A stretch of 5,923 nucleotides of DNA, from the NCBI GenBank assembly GCA_003453695.1, contig DMNK01000088.1, forward strand, positions 1 through 5,923, written 5' to 3'. Numbering within the stretch: position 1 is the first letter of the stretch; every line of letters begins with the position of its first letter. This document shows, one piece after another, positions 1 to 5,764 of this stretch. The notes below the pieces were generated by a model that worked only from the letters and a program-made list of their open reading frames with translations, made no database searches and was not told the origin of the DNA. A program made the translations under genes and the position numbers. The stretch comes from Acidimicrobiaceae bacterium (GTDB taxonomy: Bacteria > Actinomycetota > Acidimicrobiia > Acidimicrobiales > UBA8190).

Positions 1-559
1 CCTGGCGCTCGGTCATGGCCATGCCGAGCAGGACGCCGGCCTTGTCGGACACCGGGCGCAGGCCGGGGTCGTAGCGGCGGCTCTCGGCGAGCGGCTCCCA
101 CACGGCGGCCAGCTCGGCTTGATGGCGCACTGTCGGCACGGAGGCGTAGGTCATGGAGATGGGACAGCCGTGCCCGCTCTCCACCTGCGACCACAGGTAG
201 AAGGCCGCCGTCCTGGCCACGTGCGCACCGGGGCGCGAGTTTGCCCACGGGGTGCCGTGCATGCCGTGCTCCACGGCGAAGGAGACCAGCTCGTGCCAGG
301 CGGGGTGGAACTCGACCTCGTCGATGCGGGCCCCGTAGCGGTCGAAGGCCCGCAACGCGGGTGGGAACCGGTTGGCGTCGAAACCCCAGGCGATGCACTC
401 GGCGCTCCCGGCGCGCCGGCCCACATCGTGCAGCTCGTCGTCGGCCCAGCCCGCACCTTGGCGCTCCACTCCCTGTCGCAGCACCCTGTCGGCGGCGTAG
501 AGGTCGTAATCCTGGAGCGGAGGCGCCTGGTTCGTCACGGCGTGGATGGGGTCGGACAT
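1..559 (-). CDS. aidB: AidB-type acyl-CoA dehydrogenase homologue, N-terminal 186 residues (3' end outside window)
   Basis: Reading the minus strand from the ATG at 559-557 gives an uninterrupted frame to the window edge. The product begins MSDPIHAVTNQAPPL and closely follows E. coli AidB from memory. Shared blocks are TNQ.PPL (residues 9-15), RQGAGW (33-38), FHPAWH (84-89), QVESGHGCPISMTYAS (125-140) and GMAMTERQ (179-186), the start of the flavin-side acyl-CoA dehydrogenase core. AidB proteins are FAD-containing tetramers of the acyl-CoA dehydrogenase superfamily. In E. coli the protein is induced by alkylation damage and binds DNA, and its natural substrate is not settled. The full family length is about 540 residues, so roughly two thirds is missing here, including the C-terminal DNA-binding part. 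Actinobacterial relatives are often annotated as plain acyl-CoA or isovaleryl-CoA dehydrogenases, and nothing nearby (no ada, alkA or alkB) supports an alkylation role. No Shine-Dalgarno precedes the ATG. The gene is divergent from the reductase operon. Family membership is strong; function is inferred. Confidence 0.9.
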   Translation of the reverse strand, partial: MSDPIHAVTNQAPPLQDYDLYAADRVLRQGVERQGAGWADDELHDVGRRAGSAECIAWGFDANRFPPALRAFDRYGARIDEVEFHPAWHELVSFAVEHGMHGTPWANSRPGAHVARTAAFYLWSQVESGHGCPISMTYASVPTVRHQAELAAVWEPLAESRRYDPGLRPVSDKAGVLLGMAMTERQ

Positions 560-629
560 AGAAACTGCGACCGACGGTACACCCGGCGGGTGACGGTGCC
601 GGCGCCTCTGACGGCTATCCTCCGCGGCC
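560..629. promoter_or_regulatory. Divergent intergenic region with candidate promoters for both flanking genes
   Basis: These 70 bases separate the divergent AidB-like and short-chain reductase genes and must hold both promoters unless these lie inside genes. On the plus strand, TATCCT at 616-621 fits an actinobacterial -10 (TAnnnT) and ends 8 bases before the GTG at 630, so transcription would begin at or near the start codon and the mRNA would be leaderless. On the minus strand, TACCGT (579-574) is a similar hexamer 14 bases before the ATG at 559. No convincing -35 sits at 17-base spacing for either; GTGACG at 590-595 is 20 bases from TATCCT. The lack of Shine-Dalgarno sequences on both sides agrees with leaderless or very short leaders. 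This is inference from short motifs. Confidence 0.35.
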
Positions 630-1397
630 GTGCCCGACCTGTTCTCGATCGCCGGCAAGACGGCGCTGGTGACGGGAGGGTCGAGAGGGATCGGCCGCAT
701 GATCGCCTCCGGCTACGTGGAGGCCGGTGCCAAGGTCTACATCTCGTCCCGGAAGGCGGAGGCCTGCGAGCAGACCGCCGCCGAGCTGTCGGAGAAGGGC
801 ACCTGCATCGCCCTGCCCGCCGATCTGTCCACCGAGGCCGGCTGCCGTCAGCTGGCCGACGCCCTGGCCGGCCGCGAACCGCGCCTGGACGTGCTCGTCA
901 ACAACGCCGGGAACACCTGGGGCACACCGCTCGAGCAGTTCGACGACGCGGCGTGGGACCGGGTGCTGTCGCTCAACGTGAAGGGTGTGTTCCACACCAC
1001 CAAATTCCTGGTCCCGTTGCTCGAGGAGGCTGCCACCGACGACGACCCCGCCCGCGTGATCAACGTCGGGTCGATCGACGGCATCCACGTTCCGGTGCTC
1101 GAGACCTACTCCTACTCGGCGTCGAAGGCGGCCGTGCACCAGTTGACGCGACATCTGGCCCGCCGTCTCGCGCCGCGCATCACGGTCAACGCCATCGCCC
1201 CCGGCCCCTTCGAGTCCAAGATGATGGCGGCCACCCTGGATTCGTTCGGGGAGCAGATCGCCGCGTCGGCGCCCATGAAGCGCATCGGGCGGCCCGACGA
1301 CATGGCCGGCATCGCCATCTTCCTGGCCTCGCCGGCGTCCTCCTACATGACGGGAGCCGTCGTGCCGGTCGACGGCGGCATCGCCACGGTGGGCTGA
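630..1397 (+). CDS. Short-chain dehydrogenase/reductase, RhlG/FabG-like, NADP(H)-type (255 aa)
   Basis: A classical SDR of typical length (255 residues). The cofactor motif TGGSRGIG is at 15-22 and NNAG at 91-94. The catalytic tetrad is complete: N116 (in SLNVKG), S148 (INVGS), Y162 and K166 (YSASK). PG follows at 191-192 and the usual MTGAVVPVDGG tail at 240-250. Arg19 in the glycine loop and Arg41 after the second strand favour NADP(H) over NAD(H). Among characterised members it most resembles RhlG of Pseudomonas (FSIAGKTALVTGGSRGIG, then ISSRKAEAC and ADLSTEAG), an NADPH-dependent beta-ketoacyl reductase. A 3-oxoacyl or other ketone reduction is therefore plausible, but SDR substrates cannot be assigned from sequence. 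The start is GTG at 630; there is no Shine-Dalgarno and a TATCCT lies just upstream, suggesting leaderless translation. It is the first gene of a three-gene redox operon, 35 bases ahead of the next. Confidence 0.95.
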   Translation: MPDLFSIAGKTALVTGGSRGIGRMIASGYVEAGAKVYISSRKAEACEQTAAELSEKGTCIALPADLSTEAGCRQLADALAGREPRLDVLVNNAGNTWGTPLEQFDDAAWDRVLSLNVKGVFHTTKFLVPLLEEAATDDDPARVINVGSIDGIHVPVLETYSYSASKAAVHQLTRHLARRLAPRITVNAIAPGPFESKMMAATLDSFGEQIAASAPMKRIGRPDDMAGIAIFLASPASSYMTGAVVPVDGGIATVG

Positions 1398-1420
1398 GCG
1401 GCCCACCACCACGAGGACAT

Positions 1421-1426
1421 GGGAGG
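1421..1426 (+). promoter_or_regulatory. Ribosome binding site (GGGAGG) fixing the start of the LLM oxidoreductase
   Basis: GGGAGG ends 6 bases before the ATG at 1433, a normal Shine-Dalgarno spacing. It decides the start: the open frame continues upstream as far as 119, but that part reads antisense across the AidB-like gene and out of frame across the reductase gene. An ATG at 1419 is in another frame. Confidence 0.8.
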
Positions 1427-1432
1427 CCGGCG

Positions 1433-2461
1433 ATGCGGGTGAGCACGATGCTCGACTACTCGCGGGGGATCAAGGAGTCCGCCGACTACGTGGCCGAGCT
1501 CGAGCGGGCCGGGCTCGACATCGTCTGGGTCGCCGAGGCATACGGGCTCGATGCCCCGAGCCAGCTCGGCTACATCGCCGCCAAGACGAGCCGCCTCGAG
1601 ATCGGCTCGGCCATCTTGCCCATCTACTCCCGCACCCCGGTGCTCCTGGCCCAGACGGCGGCGGGGATCGACGCCCTGAGCGAGGGTCGCTTCATCCTCG
1701 GCCTGGGAGCATCGGGCCCCCAGGTGATCGAGGGATGGCACGGCGTGGCGTACACCCAGCCCCTCGAGCGCACCCGCGAGATCATCGGCATCTGCCGGCG
1801 GGTGTGGCGACGCGAGGTCATCACCAACGAGGGCCTGTACACCATCCCGCTGCCACCCGGGCAGGGCACGGGACTGGGCAAGCCGCTCAAGCTCATCAAC
1901 CGCCCCGTCCGCGACGCCATCCCCATCTGGGTGGCGGCCATGGGGCCGAAGAACGTGGCCATGGCCGCCGAGCTGGCCGACGGCTGGTTCCCATTCCTGT
2001 TCGTGCCCGAGCGCGCCGCCGAGGTGTGGGGCGGCGCCCTGGCCGAGGGCGGGACGCGGCGGGCGCCCGGGCTGGGAACGCTCGAGATCGCCGCCGGCGG
2101 GCTGCTCGCCGTCGGCGACGGGCTCGAGAACCTCCGCGAGCTGGCCCGCCCCATGGCGGCGCTCTACATCGGCGGCATGGGCGCCAAGGGCCGCAACTTC
2201 TACAACTCGCTCACCCGCCGCTACGGATACGAGAAGGAGGCGGAGGAGATCCAGGAGCTCTACCTCGCCGGCAAGAAGGACGAGGCGGCGGCGCTGGTAC
2301 CCGGCGAGCTGCTCGAGAAGACCTCGCTCGTGGGCCCGCCCGGCTACATAAAAGAGCGCATCGCCGCCTACCGGGAGGCCGGTGTGACCGTGCTCAACGT
2401 CACCGCCATCGGCCCCGACGCCCTCCGGAGCATCGAGCAATTGAAGGAGTGGGCGGCGTGA
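1433..2461 (+). CDS. LLM-class F420-dependent oxidoreductase, Rv3520c-like (342 aa)
   Basis: A luciferase-like TIM-barrel oxidoreductase of full length. Diagnostic stretches are the early strand LDIVWVAEAYG (28-38), IGSAILPIYSRTP (57-69) followed by AAGIDALSEGRFILGLG (76-92) and the GWHG segment (101-104), then IPIWVAAMGPKN (163-174) with AELADGWFP (179-187). The C-terminal GPPGYIKERI (301-310) and YREAGVTVLNV (313-323) are typical of the F420 branch. The NFYN...RYGY region (255-266) resembles the family named after M. tuberculosis Rv3520c. Such enzymes transfer hydride to or from reduced coenzyme F420 rather than FMN. Rv3520c lies in the mycobacterial cholesterol-catabolism region, but its reaction is not established, so steroid-like substrates here are only a hint. 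A good Shine-Dalgarno supports the ATG. The stop overlaps the next start (GTGA), implying translational coupling. Cofactor choice is inferred from the family. Confidence 0.92.
   Translation: MRVSTMLDYSRGIKESADYVAELERAGLDIVWVAEAYGLDAPSQLGYIAAKTSRLEIGSAILPIYSRTPVLLAQTAAGIDALSEGRFILGLGASGPQVIEGWHGVAYTQPLERTREIIGICRRVWRREVITNEGLYTIPLPPGQGTGLGKPLKLINRPVRDAIPIWVAAMGPKNVAMAAELADGWFPFLFVPERAAEVWGGALAEGGTRRAPGLGTLEIAAGGLLAVGDGLENLRELARPMAALYIGGMGAKGRNFYNSLTRRYGYEKEAEEIQELYLAGKKDEAAALVPGELLEKTSLVGPPGYIKERIAAYREAGVTVLNVTAIGPDALRSIEQLKEWAA
2443..2449 (+). promoter_or_regulatory. Ribosome binding site (GAAGGAG) inside the end of the LLM gene
   Basis: GAAGGAG lies 8 bases before the GTG at 2458 and is the strongest Shine-Dalgarno in the window. 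It sits inside the last codons of the upstream gene and decides that the next gene starts at this GTG, although the same frame is open upstream as far as 1735. Confidence 0.85.
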
Positions 2462-3462
2462 GCCCGCAGAACCGGCGCCTCGTCCTGGCCCGACGTCCCG
2501 TGGGCATGGTCGACGAGGAGACATTCCGGCTCGAGGTGGCAGAAGTCCCCGAGCTCGCCGGCGGCGAGGCGCTGGTCAAGGTGAAGTGGCTGTCGATCGA
2601 CCCCACCATCCGCACCTGGATGGACGACCGGCCCAGCTACCTCCCGCCCATCGGCGTGGGAGACGTGGTGCGCTCAGGTGGCATCGGCGAGGTGGTGGCG
2701 AGCCGCACCGACCGCCTCGCCGTGGGCGACGTGGTGTACGGGCTCACCGGATGGCAGGAGTACATCGTCGCCTCGACGTCGGATCTCATGCAGGTGGTGC
2801 CGCCCGGCATCGACCCCGGCGCCGCCCTCAACGTCTACGGCGTCAACGGCATGACCGCCTACTTCGGGCTCCTCGAGGTGGGCCGGCTGCAGGAGGGCGA
2901 CACCGTGGTGGTGTCGGGGGCGGCCGGGGCGACCGGCTCGCTCGCCGGGCAGATCGCAAAACTGAAGGGCGCCGCCAGGGTGGTGGGCATCGCCGGCACG
3001 GCCGAGAAGTGCGCCTGGATCACCGAGTCCCTCGGCTTCGACGCCGCCGTCGACTACCGCCACGAGGACGTGGCCAAGGCCCTGCACAGGCACTGCCCCG
3101 AAGGCATCGACCTGTACTTCGACAACGTGGGCGGGGAGATCCTCGACATCTGCCTGGGCCAGCTGGCCATGCGAGGACGGGTCGTGCTGTGCGGGGCCAT
3201 CTCGCTCTACAACGCCACCGAGCGCCCGGCGGGGCCGGCCAACGTCGTGAACCTGATCCCTCGACGCGGCCGCATGGAGGGCTTCATCGTCTTCGACTAT
3301 CTGGAGCGCTACCCGTCGGCGCAACTGGAGCTGGCCGGGTGGCTGGCCGAGGGGAGGATCATGCATGCCGAGCACGTCGTGCACGGCCTCGAACGCGCCC
3401 CCGAGGCGCTCAACATGCTCTTCACCGGCGCCAACACCGGCAAGGTGCTCGTCGAGCTCTAG
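2458..3462 (+). CDS. NADP-dependent MDR oxidoreductase, CurA/leukotriene B4 12-hydroxydehydrogenase-like (334 aa)
   Basis: A zinc-free medium-chain reductase matching E. coli CurA along its whole length. An N-terminal catalytic GroES-like domain (about 1-125) carries NRRLVLARRPVG (5-16), WLSIDPTIRTWM (44-55) and SYLPPIGVGDV (60-70). A Rossmann domain follows, with glycine motif GAAGATGS (154-161), AGTAEKC (179-185; Lys184 is at the position that contacts the NADPH phosphate in relatives), YFDNVGGE (220-227), GAISLYNATE (246-255), GFIVFDY (275-281) and NTGKVLVEL (326-334). Family members reduce the C=C double bond of alpha,beta-unsaturated ketones or aldehydes with NADPH, or oxidise allylic alcohols. 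No zinc-ligand cysteine pattern is present. The start is GTG at 2458, overlapping the upstream stop by four bases and preceded by a strong Shine-Dalgarno. It is the last gene of the operon. Its TAG overlaps the stop of the opposing gene. The exact substrate is unknown. Confidence 0.95.
   Translation: MSPQNRRLVLARRPVGMVDEETFRLEVAEVPELAGGEALVKVKWLSIDPTIRTWMDDRPSYLPPIGVGDVVRSGGIGEVVASRTDRLAVGDVVYGLTGWQEYIVASTSDLMQVVPPGIDPGAALNVYGVNGMTAYFGLLEVGRLQEGDTVVVSGAAGATGSLAGQIAKLKGAARVVGIAGTAEKCAWITESLGFDAAVDYRHEDVAKALHRHCPEGIDLYFDNVGGEILDICLGQLAMRGRVVLCGAISLYNATERPAGPANVVNLIPRRGRMEGFIVFDYLERYPSAQLELAGWLAEGRIMHAEHVVHGLERAPEALNMLFTGANTGKVLVEL
3459..3462. other. Overlapping convergent stop codons in a shared CTAG
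   Basis: The palindrome CTAG holds TAG for the plus-strand oxidoreductase (3460-3462) and TAG for the minus-strand gene (3461-3459). The two convergent genes thus share four bases and leave no intergenic room for a terminator. A weak inverted repeat (CGTCG 3450-3454 with CGACG 3465-3469, 10-base loop) spans it but lacks a T tract. Confidence 0.95.
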
Positions 3463-4265
3463 GCCGACGGCGCGGGTGCAGCCTGCTCCTCGAACCAGTC
3501 CCAGTGCCACGGGGTGACGGTCTCGAACGGCCCGGCGAAAACCGTCCTCAGGTCGTCGCGCCTTCGTGATTCGAGAACGGGCCACAGCGCCTCGGCTACA
3601 CGGAGCGGGTCACCGTCCAGGTAACAGACCGTGATCCGGTGACGGCCGGGCCGCCATCGCCCGAGACCGTCCTCCCGCGCCGCGAACATCCACACCCCCG
3701 CCACGCCGTCGACAGTGATCAACGCCTGCTGGTCGTCCGGCCGGCGCCAGAGGTCGGCGTCTCCCCCATCGTCCGAGACCGCCTCTTCGACCATCACGTA
3801 CACCCCGGTGTTCGGCCGGTAGGGCACGGCGGCGGCGGAAACCTGCACTCGAGGGGCGGCGGCGGCGCCCAGCACATCGAAGGGACCCGACAGACGGGAT
3901 CGGCGCGCTTCGAAGAAGCGGTCTTGTCGGTGCAGCTCCTCGGCCAGGGCGGCGAACGCCCGGAGCGTCTCGGTCACCGGCTCGGTCATCAGATACAACG
4001 TCACGTAATGGATGGGCGCCAGGCGCTCGCCGTCGACAGCCCGCAGCGCCCGGCACGCCGGGGTCGACACCCAGCGCTGGCCCCAGGCGATGCCGGGAAC
4101 GGGCAGCTGCTCGGGAAGGTGGTCGAGCTGGTGCCAGGCGTTGTAGGCGACGTGGGCGCCCGGATCAGTGATCTCCGTGAATGAGAAGAACCCGATGCGG
4201 ATCTTGTCGCCGGTTCCGCTCGCGGTCGGCGGCTCTGGGTGCTGCACAGAGGACAACTTCACCAC
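3459..4265 (-). CDS. Uncharacterised protein with two tandem dimeric alpha/beta-barrel (EthD-like) modules (268 aa)
   Basis: I do not recognise a named gene. The protein is soluble, with no signal peptide or membrane span. It appears internally duplicated. Repeat 1 (about 21-135) has strand IRIGFFSF (22-29), the conserved helix and loop YNAWHQLDHLPEQLPVPGI (41-59), strand HYVTLYLMTEP (86-96) and a GPFDV end (127-131). Repeat 2 (about 152-252) has TGVYVMVEE (153-161), DDQQALITVDGVAGVWMFA (177-195), RITVCYLDGDP (210-220) and a GPFETV end (245-250). The YNxWHxxDHxPE pattern recalls the ferredoxin-like barrel proteins of the EthD/dimeric alpha-beta-barrel group. These act as small monooxygenase-like enzymes or binding proteins, often beside catabolic genes. 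The second copy has lost the DHxPE residues. The first available start is GTG at 4265, with GGAG 8 bases upstream and an in-frame stop shortly before it; GTG at 4262 is possible. It converges on the redox operon and is divergent from the propeller gene. The fold is an inference from pattern only. Confidence 0.75.
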   Translation of the reverse strand: MVKLSSVQHPEPPTASGTGDKIRIGFFSFTEITDPGAHVAYNAWHQLDHLPEQLPVPGIAWGQRWVSTPACRALRAVDGERLAPIHYVTLYLMTEPVTETLRAFAALAEELHRQDRFFEARRSRLSGPFDVLGAAAAPRVQVSAAAVPYRPNTGVYVMVEEAVSDDGGDADLWRRPDDQQALITVDGVAGVWMFAAREDGLGRWRPGRHRITVCYLDGDPLRVAEALWPVLESRRRDDLRTVFAGPFETVTPWHWDWFEEQAAPAPSA

Positions 4266-4334
4266 GGCCCCAGCTCCGAGTGCGACTCAACCGCCGCCTT
4301 CGGGGTACACCACCGGAGCGATGATGGCCCGGCC
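4266..4334. promoter_or_regulatory. Divergent intergenic region between the EthD-like gene and the beta-propeller gene
   Basis: These 69 bases lie between two divergent start codons and should contain promoters for both. I see no clear -35/-10 pair on either strand. On the plus strand a GATGAT at 4320-4325 ends 9 bases before the ATG at 4335, a spacing compatible with a weak -10 and a leaderless transcript. GGAG at 4314-4317 is too far upstream (17 bases) to be a Shine-Dalgarno for that ATG. No operator-like inverted repeat stands out. Confidence 0.3.
4274..4277 (-). promoter_or_regulatory. Ribosome binding site (GGAG) for the duplicated EthD-like gene
   Basis: On the minus strand GGAG is followed by 8 bases and then the GTG at 4265. 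This favours 4265 over the adjacent GTG at 4262, where the spacing would be 11. Confidence 0.55.
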
Positions 4335-5747
4335 ATGACGGTGACGACTCGGCGCCGGCTCCTTCTCTTGGCGCTGTTCATGACAGCGGCGAGCTGCGGA
4401 GGGCCTGCCGCCACGCACCATCACGCCGCCACGGCGACCACATCGACCACGACCACCACGGCGGCGCCGGCGGCCTCGGACTGGACGACCTACGGCGGCA
4501 GCAACCTGCGCACGTCCGCCGACACCACAGAGGCGAACCTGCGCGCGTCCCCGACACCGGCGTGGACCTCACCCCACCTCGACGGCGCCGTCTACGGCGA
4601 GCCCCTCGTCTTCCGCGGCCAGGTGGTCGTCGCCACCGAAGCCGACACGGTGTACGGGCTGTCCGCTTCGACCGGTGCCATCACCTGGTCCCGCCATCTG
4701 GGCGCGGCCGTGCCGGCGGGAGCCCTGCCCTGCGGCGACATCTCCCCGACCGTCGGCGTGACCTCGACCATGACGATCGACCCGGGCAGCGCCACCCTGT
4801 TCGTGTCGGCGGCGCTGTGGAACGGCAGCGCCGTCACGCACCAGCTCTTCGCCATCGACCTCTCCTCCCACGCCGTGCGCTGGAGCCGCGACCTGGACCA
4901 GCCCGGTTGGTCGGCGGCTGCCCAGCTGCAGCGGGCCGGGTTGGCCCTCGACAACGGCGACGTGCTCGTCGGATTCGGCGGGAACTACGGCGACTGCGGG
5001 AATTACCACGGGTGGGTGATCGGCGTGCCCGAGAGCGGCAGCGGAGCGCAGCTCACCTACAAGGTTCCGAGCGCCAACGAGGGGGCCGTCTGGGCTCCGG
5101 CCGGCCCGGCCACGGACGCCTCCGGCGACGTGTTCGTCTCCGCCGGCAACGGCGCCGCCGGACAGGGCCAGGCCTTCGACCACGGCAACGCCGTCATCGA
5201 GCTCTCCCCCGCCCTGGCCGAAAAGCAGTACTGGGCGCCGTCCAACTGGGCGCAGCTCAACCGTGAGGACCTCGACCTCGGATCGACCACCCCCGTGCAG
5301 GTGGGCAACGGGCAGCTGTTCATCGTCGGCAAGGGCGGCACCGGGTATCTGCTCACCGCGGCGTCCCTGGGCGGCGTGGGAGGGGCGGCGGCCAGTGTGC
5401 CCCTGTGCAACTCGCGCGGTGCCACCGCCTACGGCGCGTCGGAGCTGTACGTGGTGTGCTCGGACTCGGGCACCATCGACCAGGTGCAGGTGGGGCCGGG
5501 CGCGCTGCGGCGGGGCTGGACGTGGGCGTCCCCGGGTGGCGGTGCCAGCTCTCCCACCCTGGCTCGAGGGGCGTTGTGGGTGGCCGACCGGGCCGACCAG
5601 AGGTTGTACGGCGTCGACCCGGCCTCGGGCACCACCCGCTGGTCGCTACCCCTCGACACCGGCCCGCCACCCACCTTCGCCGGGGTGAGCGCAGGAGACG
5701 GGCTGCTCGTGGTGGGTGGATCTGCGGCGGTGGAAGCCTTCCACTGA
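4335..5747 (+). CDS. Secreted PQQ-type beta-propeller protein, probable lipoprotein (470 aa)
   Basis: The N-terminus has TTRRR (4-8), a hydrophobic LLLLALFMTA core (9-18) and Cys21 in AASC. This fits a lipoprotein signal, though Ala rather than Leu at -3 makes the lipobox weak. A Thr/Ala/His-rich linker (about 25-48) follows, then a propeller from DWTTYGGSNLRTS (49-61). Blade signatures recur: VYGLSASTGAITW (106-118), LFAIDLSSHAVRW (171-183), GNAVIELSP (284-292), RLYGVDPASGTTRW (423-436) and a closing VEAFH (466-470), suggesting seven or eight blades. At 470 residues it is shorter than PQQ alcohol dehydrogenases (about 550-600), and I see no heme motif, so a binding, scaffold or BamB-like role is more likely than catalysis. 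Cys358 and Cys375 could form a disulfide outside the cell. The start is ATG at 4335, immediately before the signal peptide; an upstream extension to 4239 would overlap the divergent gene. No Shine-Dalgarno is present. Substrate and partner are unknown. Confidence 0.88.
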   Translation: MTVTTRRRLLLLALFMTAASCGGPAATHHHAATATTSTTTTTAAPAASDWTTYGGSNLRTSADTTEANLRASPTPAWTSPHLDGAVYGEPLVFRGQVVVATEADTVYGLSASTGAITWSRHLGAAVPAGALPCGDISPTVGVTSTMTIDPGSATLFVSAALWNGSAVTHQLFAIDLSSHAVRWSRDLDQPGWSAAAQLQRAGLALDNGDVLVGFGGNYGDCGNYHGWVIGVPESGSGAQLTYKVPSANEGAVWAPAGPATDASGDVFVSAGNGAAGQGQAFDHGNAVIELSPALAEKQYWAPSNWAQLNREDLDLGSTTPVQVGNGQLFIVGKGGTGYLLTAASLGGVGGAAASVPLCNSRGATAYGASELYVVCSDSGTIDQVQVGPGALRRGWTWASPGGGASSPTLARGALWVADRADQRLYGVDPASGTTRWSLPLDTGPPPTFAGVSAGDGLLVVGGSAAVEAFH

Positions 5748-5752
5748 GCGAG

Positions 5753-5758
5753 CAGAAT
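5753..5758 (+). promoter_or_regulatory. Candidate -10 element (CAGAAT) for a leaderless aconitase transcript
   Basis: CAGAAT lies 6 bases before the aconitase ATG at 5765 in the 17-base gap after the propeller gene. It matches the -10 consensus at the A of position 2 and the final T but not at position 1. The only purine run near the start, GGGG at 5759-5762, is too close (2 bases) to act as a Shine-Dalgarno. A promoter here would separate aconitase from the propeller gene; otherwise the two are cotranscribed. Weak evidence. Confidence 0.25.
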
Positions 5759-5764
5759 GGGGAC

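Noticed and set aside
598..606. Small GC palindrome around GCCGGCGCC as an operator
   Set aside because: Short GC-only palindromes are common at this composition and there is no second half-site or spacing that suggests a regulator site.
615..1412. 265-codon open frame on the minus strand opposite the SDR gene
   Set aside because: The plus-strand SDR has all catalytic motifs; this frame is its antisense shadow.
119..1432. Long in-frame extension upstream of the LLM oxidoreductase on the plus strand
   Set aside because: It reads antisense through the AidB-like gene and out of frame through the SDR gene, and is Arg/Gly/Pro-rich with no family pattern. The ATG at 1433 has a proper Shine-Dalgarno.
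1735..2457. Upstream extension of the CurA-like gene through the LLM gene
   Set aside because: It is a +1-type shadow of the LLM gene with Arg/His-rich composition. Homology to CurA begins only after the GTG at 2458.
1343..2524. 393-codon open frame on the minus strand opposite the LLM gene
   Set aside because: High GC removes stop codons from antisense frames. The product is compositionally biased and resembles no family, while the plus strand carries a clear full-length enzyme.
3450..3469. Inverted repeat across the convergent stop codons as a bidirectional terminator
   Set aside because: Only a 5-bp stem with a 10-base loop and no T tract; a stem this short is expected by chance in such GC-rich DNA.
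2674..3585. 303-codon open frame on the minus strand opposite the CurA-like gene
   Set aside because: A His/Gly/Val-rich antisense shadow with no motif; it also covers the C-terminus of the real minus-strand gene in a different frame.
4239..4334. Upstream start of the propeller gene at 4239
   Set aside because: It would add 32 residues before the signal peptide and overlap the divergent gene. The signal sequence begins naturally at the ATG at 4335.
4335..5747. PQQ-dependent alcohol or glucose dehydrogenase
   Set aside because: Too short, with no visible heme-binding CxxCH and no recognisable catalytic-site block; only the propeller repeat signatures are supported.
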